Source: an uncultured Bacilli bacterium
Lineage (GTDB): Bacteria; Bacillota_I; Bacilli_A; RF39; UBA660
Direction: 5' to 3'
Length of the DNA stretch: 64,000 nucleotides
Assembly (NCBI GenBank): GCA_934086815.1
Contig: CAKOIM010000003.1
Coordinates: 24,925-88,924 of the forward strand
This document shows, piece after piece, positions 24,944-33,221 of this stretch (the stretch's first letter is position 1; each line of letters starts with the position of its first letter). The notes beneath the pieces are model-generated. The model worked only from the letters and a program-made list of their open reading frames with translations. It was not told the origin of the DNA and made no database searches. A program made the translations under genes and the position numbers.

Positions 24944-25218
24944 TTAAATAACTTATTAAGTAAACTATCTTCTTTTACTTTAGTTTTCCCCTCAATATAC
25001 ATAAAAGAATTTATCTTTCCCTTAATTTTGACATTACCATCCGTAGTATCAAGTTTTAATAATTCTAAATTGTTTCCCAATATTCTTAAATTTCCCATAT
25101 TAGTTTCTAATAAAAATTCTTCATCATCAAAACTTACTATTTTACTTACTCCGGTTAAACTTATACTAGCTCTATCAACTATTTTTATTTCTTGATTTCC
25201 AAATGTTTTAATATCCAT
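24940..25218 (-). CDS. yabP: Sporulation protein YabP
   Basis: 92 residues, all-beta YabP/YqfC-type. Motifs: DRASISLTGVSKIVSFDDEEFLLETNMGNL, then LEL..LDTTDGNVKIKGKINSF (quoted in part), which correspond to the family core LTGV..V.SFD...V.L.T..G.L.I.G..L....L....G...I.G. YabP with YabQ is needed for spore morphogenesis in Bacillus, transcribed by sigma-E. Immediately upstream of yabQ. Strong by motif and context. Confidence 0.9.
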   Translation of the reverse strand: MDIKTFGNQEIKIVDRASISLTGVSKIVSFDDEEFLLETNMGNLRILGNNLELLKLDTTDGNVKIKGKINSFMYIEGKTKVKEDSLLNKLFK

Positions 25219-25260
25219 ATAATCACCATTAAATTATATGAAAAAAGTAGATAATTAATA

Positions 25261-25746
25261 CTATCTACTTGACGCTTCTCTTTTTAAATTATAACCATAT
25301 AACTCTACTAAAGGATCTTCCGGAGCTAAATCATTAATTCTTTCATCTAATTCTTGTATTTTTTTAAAGTAATTATCAACATCTCTAATTGTATAATGTT
25401 TATTTATATAATTATCTAAAGTTTCTTGTACTTTATCCTCACCAGTCCAAGGTAACACTACATCCCCTTCTTGTAAAAATCCATATTCTTGTGTTTGAGG
25501 AAAGTAAACAATACCTGTTGCCATAGCCGAATTATATCTTCTAATAAACCTATCTTTATCATCGATATTAAGCATTTTTACATTTTCTTCTTTATCCAAA
25601 ACATCTTCTAAAGCAAAATTCCATCCTACATAAACTTCTTTTTTAGTAATCGGAAGTTTAGAACGGTCAATAATATAAGCCCCAGTATATACTTTTTCTC
25701 CTTTAGCATTATAATTTTCTATGTATCTTATTAATATATCTAACAT
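25261..25746 (-). CDS. Protein of unknown function, 161 residues
   Basis: Start ATG 25746, chosen because GGAGAGATAAA puts a ribosome binding site 7 nt upstream; the open frame extends to 25764. No signal peptide or membrane segment. Blocks: MLDILIRYIENYNAKGEKVY, YIIDRSKLPITKKEVYVGWN, DRFIRRYNSAMATGIVYFP, EGDVVLPWTGEDKVQETLDNY, then a helical tail YFKKIQELDERINDLAPEDP. I do not recognise the family. It sits between spoVG and yabP, where Bacillus has glmU, prs, pth, mfd and others, so the surroundings are sporulation and early-cell-cycle genes, but no function can be assigned. Confidence 0.75.
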   Translation of the reverse strand: MLDILIRYIENYNAKGEKVYTGAYIIDRSKLPITKKEVYVGWNFALEDVLDKEENVKMLNIDDKDRFIRRYNSAMATGIVYFPQTQEYGFLQEGDVVLPWTGEDKVQETLDNYINKHYTIRDVDNYFKKIQELDERINDLAPEDPLVELYGYNLKREASSR

Positions 25747-25831
25747 TTTATCTCTCCTTTTCAAGCAACGAAATTAATAATATCACACTTAATAAGCGTA
25801 TGTCAAGAATAAAATTTTAGACCCCTTTTTA

Positions 25832-26092
25832 TTATTTTATTTCTTCATTATATTGATTTAAAATATAATTTTCTATTTTTTCCCGTGTTTCCTTATTTAA
25901 AGGAAACACAATGTTTTCTTCTTTTCCTTCTTTATTAAGTTTACTTGGCATTGCCACGAATAACCTTTTATTTCCTTCGATTATTTTAGCTCCTCTTATT
26001 ATAAAACAATCATCTATAATAAAGTCTACAAAAGCCTTTAATCTTGCCCCTTCTTTTTCTCTATGAAATATTTTTGTTTGTGTTATTTCCAT
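25832..26092 (-). CDS. spoVG: Septation/sporulation regulator SpoVG
   Basis: 86 residues. SpoVG is a small nucleic-acid-binding regulator affecting septation, sporulation and, in other Firmicutes, virulence genes. The core EGARLKAFVDFIIDDCFIIRGAKIIEG and LFVAMPSK is diagnostic, followed by VFPLNKETREKIENYIL. Length matches (85-100). It follows veg, as in Bacillus apart from missing sspF, ispE, purR and ridA. Own ribosome binding site AGGAGG before the ATG. Confidence 0.95.
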   Translation of the reverse strand: MEITQTKIFHREKEGARLKAFVDFIIDDCFIIRGAKIIEGNKRLFVAMPSKLNKEGKEENIVFPLNKETREKIENYILNQYNEEIK

Positions 26093-26146
26093 AAGTCCTC
26101 CTATAAATTTATTTTAAAACATATACACATTATTTGCAATAATTTA

Positions 26147-26359
26147 TTATAAATATTTTATTTTTACATCCCCAATTATTAAATCACGATAAGAAAAACT
26201 TTTTTCTTCACCATTTACTAGTACGGTAAAAATATTTGGATAAGTCTTATATAAAATACCTTCTACTCTACTAACTTTATTACGCATTCCGTAAACAGAA
26301 ACTAAAACTTTTCTATTTAACTTTTTTTCTATTTCTTCTCTAACTATATTAATATTCAA
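26147..26359 (-). CDS. veg: Veg protein
   Basis: 70 residues. Veg is a small, highly expressed Firmicute protein linked in Bacillus to biofilm gene control and spore outgrowth. VREEIEKKLNRKVLVSVYGMRNK, VEGILYKTYPNIFTVLV and SFSYRDLIIGDVKI match the Veg core (I...L....G..V.L.ANGGRRK..E..G.L..TYP..F.V), with the RRK region altered. Start is a TTG at 26359 with GGAGG 7 nt upstream. It lies between yabG and spoVG, as expected by synteny. Confidence 0.92.
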   Translation of the reverse strand: MNINIVREEIEKKLNRKVLVSVYGMRNKVSRVEGILYKTYPNIFTVLVNGEEKSFSYRDLIIGDVKIKYL

Positions 26360-26371
26360 AAATATCCCTCC

Positions 26372-27157
26372 TTACCTTGGATAACCTACATACATTAAAC
26401 CATTACAAATAATACCACCCATACCATCTTCTTTATATTTTGTTTTATTTAGTAATTCCCTTAAATCTATTTCTTTATTTCTTTCTGTTAAAGAAATAGT
26501 ACTTGCTATAATCGCTGGATCTAGGGCATGAATATTAACTCTTTTCGGACTTGAAGCAAAATTTGCTCCGGCCTTAATAAGTTCTTCATAATCACTTTGA
26601 CAAGCTCCGGCTATAATAACTAACTTCTCGTGACTCTTCTCGTAATTACGTGCTACTTTTACTGCTTTTACAAAAAAACCAGAATTTTTATAGTTCTTTA
26701 TATCATTTACATTCCCCTTTTTCTTATAATAAGCATCATGACCAGTAATAATAACTATATCTGGTTTATATTCCTTAAGAAGTAAGGGCAATTGTTCATA
26801 AATATTTCTTTCATTTATTTTTTTTCCAATTGCAAAAATACCATTTCTTTTATAAAATTTTAAACACCTCGTTAAATATTCCTCATCTGCATCTATATGT
26901 AAAATCTTTGCAGGTAAATAAAAATATTCCCCTCGAGTTAATAACTCTTCTTTTATTTCAATATCATCTAATTCATCCTCTGTAAATATGTCTTTTTCTA
27001 TTCTTAAGTCTGTAATATCAGCATCCGCTACTAATCTTACATCAACACCTTTTAAATAAACAACATTATTCTTTATGTTAATAACTTTAAAAACAGTATC
27101 ATTATCATAACTATTTCTAGTTACATAATCTCCTTTACTTATTTCCAAAATATACAT
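26372..27157 (-). CDS. yabG: Sporulation-specific protease YabG
   Basis: About 261 residues; ATG 27157 preferred, with GTG codons at 27160 and 27163 also possible. YabG is a cysteine-type protease that processes spore coat proteins in the mother cell. Family segments: GDYVTRNSYDNDTVFKVINI, KILHIDADEEYLTRCLKFY, LKEYKPDIVIITGHDAYYKK, KSGFFVKAVKVARNYEKS, LVIIAGACQSDYEELIKAGANFASSPKRVNIHALDPA (given in part) with the conserved GACQS Cys. Next to ksgA and veg, as in Bacillus. Confident by motif and position. Confidence 0.93.
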   Translation of the reverse strand: MYILEISKGDYVTRNSYDNDTVFKVINIKNNVVYLKGVDVRLVADADITDLRIEKDIFTEDELDDIEIKEELLTRGEYFYLPAKILHIDADEEYLTRCLKFYKRNGIFAIGKKINERNIYEQLPLLLKEYKPDIVIITGHDAYYKKKGNVNDIKNYKNSGFFVKAVKVARNYEKSHEKLVIIAGACQSDYEELIKAGANFASSPKRVNIHALDPAIIASTISLTERNKEIDLRELLNKTKYKEDGMGGIICNGLMYVGYPR

Positions 27158-27206
27158 CACCACTTAACTATATGCTTATTAAAATGAAATATACAAAAAA
27201 ACATCA

Positions 27207-27983
27207 TTAACTGATGCTTTTAAAAATATCTAAAATTACTTGTTCCTCTAATTCTTCGGCTCTACATGATTCACTTATATTATATTTTACTAATACTTTT
27301 ATTATCTTATCCCAATTATATATATTACTAACATTATTTTTTAAAGTTTTCCTTTTTTGTCTAAATATTATTTTTAAAAAATCAAAGTATTTATCAACAT
27401 CTATTTTTTCTTTATTTTCCTTAGGTATAAAAGATATTACTGCACTTTCTACTTTAGGAACTGGATTAAAAGAATACTTAGAAACATCACATACTTTGAA
27501 AGTGTCAAAAAAATACTTTAAAACTAATGTAATATACCCATAATCTTTACTTTTCGGTTTAGCCATAAATCTATCCGCGACTTCCTTTTGAACCATTATC
27601 GTAAATTTTTTAAATACTAAATTTTGTTTTATAATATGCTCAATAATCGGCGTAGTAATATAATACGGTAAATTACCAACAATATACAAATCACTATAAT
27701 TTATATTATTAATATCTTCCTTAATATTAGTTGTTAAAATATCTTTAAATATTACTTTAACTTTTTCGTTTTCTAGTTTTTCTAATGTTCTTACTAAATC
27801 TGTATCTATTTCATAAGCAATAATATAACTATCCTTCTTTTTTAATTCTTTTGTTAAAGCCCCTTTTCCCGGCCCTATTTCAATTATTAAATCACTAGAA
27901 GAAGAAGATACCTCATCAGTTATCTTCTTTATTATATTATTATCTATTAAAAAGTTTTGACCATATCTTTTTTTAGCTTTCAT
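27207..27983 (-). CDS. ksgA: 16S rRNA (adenine-1518/1519-N6) dimethyltransferase
   Basis: 258 residues from ATG 27983. KsgA dimethylates two adjacent adenines in the 16S helix 45 loop. Motifs: KKRYGQNFLIDNNII at the N-terminus, DLIIEIGPGKGALTKEL (SAM loop), IAYEIDTDLV and the catalytic NLPYYITTPIIEHII. C-terminal FRQKRKTLKNN is the usual end motif. The ATG overlaps the stop of the upstream 3D-domain gene (TAATG). In Bacillus rnmV (RNase M5) lies just before; it is absent here. Confidence 0.96.
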   Translation of the reverse strand: MKAKKRYGQNFLIDNNIIKKITDEVSSSSSDLIIEIGPGKGALTKELKKKDSYIIAYEIDTDLVRTLEKLENEKVKVIFKDILTTNIKEDINNINYSDLYIVGNLPYYITTPIIEHIIKQNLVFKKFTIMVQKEVADRFMAKPKSKDYGYITLVLKYFFDTFKVCDVSKYSFNPVPKVESAVISFIPKENKEKIDVDKYFDFLKIIFRQKRKTLKNNVSNIYNWDKIIKVLVKYNISESCRAEELEEQVILDIFKSIS

Positions 27984-28510
27984 TATGCCCAACCATTTCT
28001 TAAAACATCGTATGTAATGGAACTACGCCCAATATAATCAGATGCATATTTTTCTGATGATGATAAAAAGTCTATTGCATTTCCTTTTACACCACGATCA
28101 AGCACTATAGCTAATATTTTACCTTCACCAATACGATTGCTATAAAAACTAATTATAGAACCACAAGCTAAATTTTTACTAGAAGCTACTATATAAACAG
28201 TTCCATATTCTATATCATTATATGTATTAGTACCATTCATTACATTGTATGTTGGTAAACAAGCAAGCTTTCCACTACATAATGGACAATTAGCTGCATA
28301 ACCAGTTAAATCACCTGTATATGTATCAACAGCATTAAACTTCATTGCTTGTTCAACTTCAATAACTTTCATAGCCATTGTTGATAAATTTATTGTTTTA
28401 TTAACATTATCATTTTCTACCGCAGCACTTCTTATATCAGTACTACTTTTAGCAATTATTACAACAAATATAATTACTGCTAATCTAATAAAATAATTTA
28501 TTACTTTCAT
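27983..28510 (-). CDS. Exported 3D-domain protein, minimal YabE-like
   Basis: 175 residues. An N-terminal hydrophobic segment (FIRLAVIIFVVIIA, ~7-20) is followed by a short linker and a C-terminal 3D domain: DTYTGDLTGYAANCPLCSGKL, YGTVYIVASSKNLACGSIISF, LAIVLDRGVKGNAIDFLSSSE, with the three Asp residues typical of the fold found in resuscitation-promoting factors and MltA-like lytic enzymes. YabE in Bacillus has additional DUF348 and G5 domains that are missing here. A cortex- or wall-remodelling function is likely by family. Location next to ksgA matches yabE. Confidence 0.8.
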   Translation of the reverse strand: MKVINYFIRLAVIIFVVIIAKSSTDIRSAAVENDNVNKTINLSTMAMKVIEVEQAMKFNAVDTYTGDLTGYAANCPLCSGKLACLPTYNVMNGTNTYNDIEYGTVYIVASSKNLACGSIISFYSNRIGEGKILAIVLDRGVKGNAIDFLSSSEKYASDYIGRSSITYDVLRNGWA

Positions 28511-28580
28511 AACTTAATATCCACCTCACTGGATGACTAAATTATAGCATTTATAAGTAGGAAAATCAATTGCCAATAAC

Positions 28581-29840
28581 TTACATTGCAATTATGTAAG
28601 GAAGTGTTTTAGACCCATTACCAGTTTGTAACAAAATACTATTATCAAGGTAAAAACTAGGTCTTATTGCATTCTTTAAATAATTAACTCTATTACTATA
28701 AATATTTCCTTCGTTATCAGCATGAAAAACAAGATTATTGTTATCAGTTCGTGGAGTTATCATCCATTCCCACAATCCCATATATATCCAATTTACATTT
28801 TTGACACTAGATAAACGGTAATCATTACCACTATTTGCAAAAAGAGGAATTGTCCAAGCAGTCGAAGTGGCAGCATAAGCATAGTCGCTTAAATACATTA
28901 AACCAATTTTAGAATCATAAGTTAAACTCACTGAAGGAGATATTAATTCATTTTGATAAGCAATATTTGCTACTACTGTACCAATATTTGTCCATGAATT
29001 TCCTCCGACTTTCCACGAGTGTGTCGTTATTTTATTTTCCCATTTACTTCCAAGTTTATTTAAATAATATGTATTTAAATTTATTTTATTAAGTTTGCTT
29101 TCACTCCACACATTTATACCAGTGTCATTATTCCAATAATATGCTCCAATTTGTGAAGATAAATTTACCCCTTTTGTAGTACCTTTATTACCTGTATTTG
29201 AATAGACCGAAGCATACTCACCATTTGTACCTAAAAAATCAGATTTTACATAATCATATTTTATTAGTTTCACTTGATTATCAAATACACCAATTATTCT
29301 ATATAAATAATCATTTGGACAACTTCCATCCGAAGAATCGTATCCAAAACATACAAAATTATTTGTAATGTCACTTGAACCAGCATAACGATAAGAATTA
29401 TCATTTGCTCCATTTTCTAATGTATTATCATGATAATATAAGTTATTTTCTCCTTGAGTACCAGTATATAATGATTTTATGTAATTTGCTAATTTTTCTT
29501 GGTCTTTATCAAAATAAACATAACATTTATCAGAAACATTTCCATTCATAATAACTGTTTTTTTATTTTCATCCCAACTCAAACTACTTCCATGTTCACA
29601 TTCTGATAAATTTGAATTAAAAGAATAACCCTCTGACGGCCATCTCTCATTTTTAGATTTTTCGTATATACCTGTATTATATTTTGTTTCTAGCATCATG
29701 GATAACGATTCAGAACTATGATACTTTTTTTCAGTTGAATTTTTATATACCTTATTATTGTAATTATTTAAATAAATAGAAAAAATAAAAGCAAGTAAAA
29801 AAAATGCTATCACAATTAAAAGTTTATTCTTTATTTTCAT
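28581..29840 (-). CDS. Membrane-anchored exported protein, surface-protein module 2
   Basis: 419 residues from ATG 29840 (GGTG 6 nt upstream). Same architecture as the protein at 19164-20468: N-terminal anchor (LLIVIAFFLLAFIFSIYL), ESLSMMLETKYNTGIYEKS, WPSEGYSFNSNLSECEHG, DKCYVYFD, NFVCFGYDSSDGSCPNDYLY, VWSESKLNKINLNTYYL, IGLMYLSDYAYAA, WMITPRTDN and IRPSFYLDNSILLQTGNGS. The two are clearly paralogous but diverged. Cys pairs in SECEHG/KCYVYF and C.GYDS..G.C could form disulfides outside the cell. Its role is unknown. It sits between yabE-like and tatD, where Bacillus has no such gene, so it is an insertion into an otherwise conserved operon. Confidence 0.75.
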   Translation of the reverse strand: MKIKNKLLIVIAFFLLAFIFSIYLNNYNNKVYKNSTEKKYHSSESLSMMLETKYNTGIYEKSKNERWPSEGYSFNSNLSECEHGSSLSWDENKKTVIMNGNVSDKCYVYFDKDQEKLANYIKSLYTGTQGENNLYYHDNTLENGANDNSYRYAGSSDITNNFVCFGYDSSDGSCPNDYLYRIIGVFDNQVKLIKYDYVKSDFLGTNGEYASVYSNTGNKGTTKGVNLSSQIGAYYWNNDTGINVWSESKLNKINLNTYYLNKLGSKWENKITTHSWKVGGNSWTNIGTVVANIAYQNELISPSVSLTYDSKIGLMYLSDYAYAATSTAWTIPLFANSGNDYRLSSVKNVNWIYMGLWEWMITPRTDNNNLVFHADNEGNIYSNRVNYLKNAIRPSFYLDNSILLQTGNGSKTLPYIIAM

Positions 29841-29867
29841 ACATTTCACCTTATCTTTTATATTCAA

Positions 29868-29907
29868 AATATAACATTAAGCAAATCAAAAGTCAACGGA
29901 TATCCGT
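29868..29907. promoter_or_regulatory. Promoter and palindromic operator of module 2
   Basis: Leftward promoter: TTGACT (complement of 29891-29896), 17 bp, TATATT (complement of 29868-29873). The perfect 12 bp palindrome ACGGATATCCGT (29896-29907) touches the -35 box. It differs from the operators of module 1 but occupies a similar regulatory position in a divergent XRE/surface-gene pair, so binding by the adjacent XRE protein is inferred. Confidence 0.7.
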
Positions 29908-29957
29908 AATAAAGAATTTTTATTTACGCTAAAATGAATTTAAAAGAGGTGCGAATG

Positions 29958-30191
29958 ATGAAACTTAATGAAGCTACAAGTCAACGAATTATAGAACTTT
30001 GCAACAAATCACCATATACATTAACAAAACTTGCAGAATTATCTTATATACCAGCTTCTACATTTAGCGATTTATTAAACAATAAAAGGGAAAATCCTAG
30101 TTCATTAATTATTTATAAAATATGTAGAACTCTAGATATTGAATTAAAAGATTTTTATAACTCTAACTTATTTAAAAATTTAGACGATTAA
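29958..30191 (+). CDS. XRE-family helix-turn-helix regulator, module 2
   Basis: 77 residues from ATG 29958 (GAGGTG 6 nt upstream; ATG 29955 equally possible, ATG 29934 unlikely). Single Cro/CI-type HTH: QRIIELCNKSPYTLTKLAEL, SYIPASTFSDLLNNKRENPS, LIIYKICRTLDIELKDFY. It has no effector domain. Divergent from the exported-protein gene, reading away from the ACGGATATCCGT palindrome. It is a different HTH subtype from the module 1 regulator, so the two modules share an architecture rather than a recent common copy of both genes. Confidence 0.85.
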   Translation: MKLNEATSQRIIELCNKSPYTLTKLAELSYIPASTFSDLLNNKRENPSSLIIYKICRTLDIELKDFYNSNLFKNLDD

Positions 30192-30228
30192 AAATGACCA
30201 TTGAATTAATCAATGATCATTTTTTTAT
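30190..30228. terminator. Bidirectional terminator between XRE 2 and tatD
   Basis: AAAATGACCATTG and CAATGATCATTTTT pair around AATTAAT with T-run after and A-run before. It overlaps the end of tatD, which is read from the other side. Confidence 0.8.
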
Positions 30229-30967
30229 ACATTTTTTTAACATTATTATTTGTAATTTTAGCAACATCTTCTAAAGAAACATTAAATAAATGAGCTAAAT
30301 ACAAAGCTATATCAAATATATGTTCCGGACCATTAGTTTTTCCACGATATGGCTCCGGTGTTAAATACGGACTATCTGTTTCTAGGACTATATTTTCTAA
30401 ACCTACTTCTTTAATAATATTTTTTAATTTAGAATTTTTAAATGTCACAACACCATTAATTCCTAATAAATAACCCATTTTTATATATATTCTAGCAGTT
30501 TCTAAACTACCTGAAAAAGAATGAATTACCCCTTTAACACTATAATCTTTTAATACATTAATAGTATCTTCGGTAGCTTCTCTACTATGAATTATGACTG
30601 GTAAATCATACTCTTCGGCAATCTTTAATTGATTTCTTAATAATTCAATTTGTTTTTCTTTATTATCTTTAGTGTAGTGATAATCTAAACCTATTTCACC
30701 AATGGCCACTATTTTTTGATGATTCAAATTACTTCTAATAAAATCTATTTCTTTAGAACTATATTTTTCTACTTCTTCCGGATGTATGCCTAAAGCTCCA
30801 TACATAGAATCATAATTATCTATTAATTTTAATACTTCTTTATTACTTTCATAATCACTACCATTATTAATATAATACGTTACTAAATTAAATTTTGCAC
30901 GTTTTATAACTTTATCAATATCATTATAGTAACTTGAAAATATGTGACAGTGAGTATCAACAAACAT
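30206..30967 (-). CDS. tatD: TatD-family metal-dependent hydrolase
   Basis: 253 residues. TatD enzymes are TIM-barrel metallohydrolases with 3'-5' (deoxy)nuclease activity. Metal-binding motifs: FVDTHCHIF (HxH), VAIGEIGLDYHY (Glu), PVIIHSREATEDT (His), VKGVIHSFSGS (His) and LETDSPYLTPEPYRGKTNGPEHI (Asp; in part). ATG overlaps the metG stop, so it is coupled third cistron of dut-metG-tatD, matching Bacillus metS-tatD. Under methionine T-box control by position. Confidence 0.95.
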   Translation of the reverse strand: MFVDTHCHIFSSYYNDIDKVIKRAKFNLVTYYINNGSDYESNKEVLKLIDNYDSMYGALGIHPEEVEKYSSKEIDFIRSNLNHQKIVAIGEIGLDYHYTKDNKEKQIELLRNQLKIAEEYDLPVIIHSREATEDTINVLKDYSVKGVIHSFSGSLETARIYIKMGYLLGINGVVTFKNSKLKNIIKEVGLENIVLETDSPYLTPEPYRGKTNGPEHIFDIALYLAHLFNVSLEDVAKITNNNVKKMYKKMIID

Positions 30968-32487
30968 TATTTTTCCTCTATTCTATCAAATAAATGTACT
31001 GCTTCTTTTAAGTTAACAGGTAATGTTAATGGTTCACTTTCAATTGTATTATTGCAAGTATTAAGTACATCAAATATTTTCTCAGCAGTATCTGGTAAAA
31101 ATGCTTGTAAATATACGGCACTTACTCTTATTGCTTCTAATAAATTGTATAAAATAGTTTCTAATCTTTCTTTTTTATTTTCATCTTTTGCTAATATCCA
31201 AGGCATAGTTTCATCTATATATTTATTACATCTTTTAAGTACTATAAATATCTCATCTATAGCTTCACCAATTTGTAAATCATTCATTTTTTCAACTATA
31301 TTTGGGTGTAAATCGTTAATAACTTTAAATAATTGTTCATCAATTTCTTCTTTTGTATCATTTGTGTTAATAACTCCATCAAAATATTTATGAGCCATAC
31401 TTACAGTTCTATTTACTAAATTACCCAAAATATTAACAAGATCACTATTAATTCTTTCTGTTAATAATTCCATTGAAAATACTCCATCATTACTATAAGG
31501 CATTTCATGTAAAAAATAATATCTTATTGCATCTACGCCATATTTTTTTACTAAATCATCCGCATATATAACATTACCTTTACTTTTACTCATTTTACCA
31601 TCTGCCATAATTAACCAAGGATGGCCAAAAACTTGCTTAGGTAATTCTAAACCTAAACTCATTAAGAAACAAGGCCAATAAATTGTATGGAAACGAATGA
31701 TATCTTTACCAATCAAATGTAAATCAGCGGGCCATAACTTATTAAATTGTTCCGTACTATTATCAACATCATATCCAATATTAGTAATATAATTAGTTAA
31801 CGCATCAAGCCAAACATAAACAACGTGATTAGTATCTATAGTAACAGGTATTCCCCATTTAAATGATGAACGTGAAACACATAAATCTTGTAACCCGGGC
31901 TTAATAAAATTATTAATCATTTCATTCTTACGAGCTTCTGGTTTTATAAAATCTGGATGAGTATTAATGTAATCTTCTAGTCTTTTTTGATATTTTGATA
32001 ATCTAAAGAAGTAAGCTTCTTCACTTTTTTCTTCGACATCTCTTCCACAATCCGGACATTTTCCATCAACTAATTGAGCTTCTGTCCAAAAAGATTCACA
32101 TGGAGTACAATACATTCCCTTATATTCACCTTTATAAATATCATCTTGTTTATACATCTTTTCAAAAATATGTTGAACTACCATTTTATGATGTTTATCC
32201 GTAGTTCTAATAAACTTATCATAACTAGTATTCATAATATCCCATATACTTTTTATTTCTCCGGCAACATTATCAACAAATTCTTGTGGATCCAAATTAG
32301 CTTCACGAGCCTTAATTTCTATTTTTTCACCGTGTTCATCAGTTCCAGTTTGAAAATATACATCATATCCTTGTAAACGCTTAAACCTTGCTATAGCATC
32401 TGCTAAAACAATTTCATAAGTATTTCCAATATGTGGTTTTCCTGATGTATAAGCTATTGCAGTTGTAATATAATATTTTTCTTTCAT
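30967..32487 (-). CDS. metG: Methionyl-tRNA synthetase
   Basis: 506 residues. Class I synthetase charging tRNA-Met. N-terminal YYITTAIAYTSGKPHIGNTYE holds the HIGN (HIGH) signature; zinc-knuckle cysteines in MYCTPCESFW and GKCPDCG; KMSKSKGN is the KMSKS loop. It lacks the C-terminal tRNA-binding (EMAP/Trbp111) domain of many bacterial forms, ending after the anticodon-binding helices (~500 residues). Second gene after dut; a T-box with an AUG specifier lies upstream of dut, so expression should rise when tRNA-Met is uncharged. Confidence 0.97.
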   Translation of the reverse strand: MKEKYYITTAIAYTSGKPHIGNTYEIVLADAIARFKRLQGYDVYFQTGTDEHGEKIEIKAREANLDPQEFVDNVAGEIKSIWDIMNTSYDKFIRTTDKHHKMVVQHIFEKMYKQDDIYKGEYKGMYCTPCESFWTEAQLVDGKCPDCGRDVEEKSEEAYFFRLSKYQKRLEDYINTHPDFIKPEARKNEMINNFIKPGLQDLCVSRSSFKWGIPVTIDTNHVVYVWLDALTNYITNIGYDVDNSTEQFNKLWPADLHLIGKDIIRFHTIYWPCFLMSLGLELPKQVFGHPWLIMADGKMSKSKGNVIYADDLVKKYGVDAIRYYFLHEMPYSNDGVFSMELLTERINSDLVNILGNLVNRTVSMAHKYFDGVINTNDTKEEIDEQLFKVINDLHPNIVEKMNDLQIGEAIDEIFIVLKRCNKYIDETMPWILAKDENKKERLETILYNLLEAIRVSAVYLQAFLPDTAEKIFDVLNTCNNTIESEPLTLPVNLKEAVHLFDRIEEK

Positions 32488-32489
32488 AA

Positions 32490-32972
32490 TTAACCTTCTT
32501 TCTTATTAGTACTTCCAATACCACCTGTTCTTAAAGTATTTACATCATCATCAGATGTAGTTAAAAACTTTGTAAATATTCCTTGAACATAAGCATCCCC
32601 TTTATTTATAACAAATTCTTTACTACCTTCATTTTGCAAAGAAACAAATATATGTCCTTCATTATCTAAATTATTGTAATAATCACTTTCAACTACTCCG
32701 ACTTGATTAGTTAGTCTTACATTCCATTTAAACCCAAGACTACTTCTTACCATAATAAATAAAACTTCATCTTTTAAAAAAGTAGCTTTATAACCAGTCG
32801 GTATAATTATTTTTTCATGTGGCTTTAAAACATAATCTTGTATGGCATAAAAATCATAACCTGCACTAAATTTAGTAGCTCTTTTTGGCAACTTATATTC
32901 TTCATACAAATTTATATCATCACAAATTTCTTTTTGAAACTCCTTAAAACTTATTTTTTCAAATTTACGCAT
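32490..32972 (-). CDS. dut: dUTP diphosphatase-like protein
   Basis: 160 residues from ATG 32972 (GGAGG 5 nt upstream; the preceding ATG 32975 is also in frame). Trimeric dUTPase motifs: TKFSAGYDFYAIQD (motif 1), MVRSSLGFKWNVRL (motif 2), NQVGVVESDYYNN (motif 3), GDAYVQGIFTKF (motif 4) and RTGGIGSTNK (motif 5). It cleaves dUTP to dUMP, limiting uracil in DNA. Its place between a methionine T-box and metG is unusual and puts a nucleotide enzyme under amino-acid control. Annotated elsewhere as dUTPase or dCTP deaminase family; the motif 5 RTGGIGSTNK favours dUTPase. Confidence 0.9.
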   Translation of the reverse strand: MRKFEKISFKEFQKEICDDINLYEEYKLPKRATKFSAGYDFYAIQDYVLKPHEKIIIPTGYKATFLKDEVLFIMVRSSLGFKWNVRLTNQVGVVESDYYNNLDNEGHIFVSLQNEGSKEFVINKGDAYVQGIFTKFLTTSDDDVNTLRTGGIGSTNKKEG

Positions 32973-32991
32973 CATAACCTCCTTTTTTAAA

Positions 32992-33186
32992 CAAAAAAAA
33001 TCATAAACTAAGGACGAGTTTTCCCGCGGTACCACCTTAATTCATGAATTTCATGCAACTTAAATTTATAACGTAATTACCCGTTTTAACTCCAGAACCA
33101 TGTTCAATATATCCATTAATTCTTTTTCACCAACCAAGAACTCTCTACTTAACTTTTATATTTACTCTTTCCTTCTTCGTTAATTC
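32992..33186 (-). promoter_or_regulatory. T-box leader, methionine (AUG specifier)
   Basis: Minus strand features in order: AGAGAG (complement of 33141-33146), the distal GGTTGGTG element, the specifier-side stretch GAAC-ATG-GTTCTGGAG with ATG at 33099-33101, the T-box AAGGTGGTACCGCGG (complement of 33024-33038), and a terminator whose 5' arm is CATGAATTAAGG and 3' arm CCTTAGTTTATG followed by a T-run (to 32992). Uncharged tRNA-Met should stabilise the antiterminator and allow transcription of dut-metG-tatD. Confidence 0.93.
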
Positions 33187-33192
33187 AATTTT

Positions 33193-33221
33193 ATTTTAAC
33201 ATATATATTTAAGATATTCAA
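33193..33221 (-). promoter_or_regulatory. Promoter of the T-box/dut-metG-tatD operon
   Basis: TTGAAT (complement of 33216-33221), 17 bp, TAAAAT (complement of 33193-33198). It lies immediately downstream of the fhs coding end, so fhs read-through may also reach the T-box. Confidence 0.65.

Noticed and set aside
31890..31905. CCCGGG in metG as a second Noc-binding site
   Set aside because: Only the central hexamer matches; the flanking arms do not form TATTT/AAATA.
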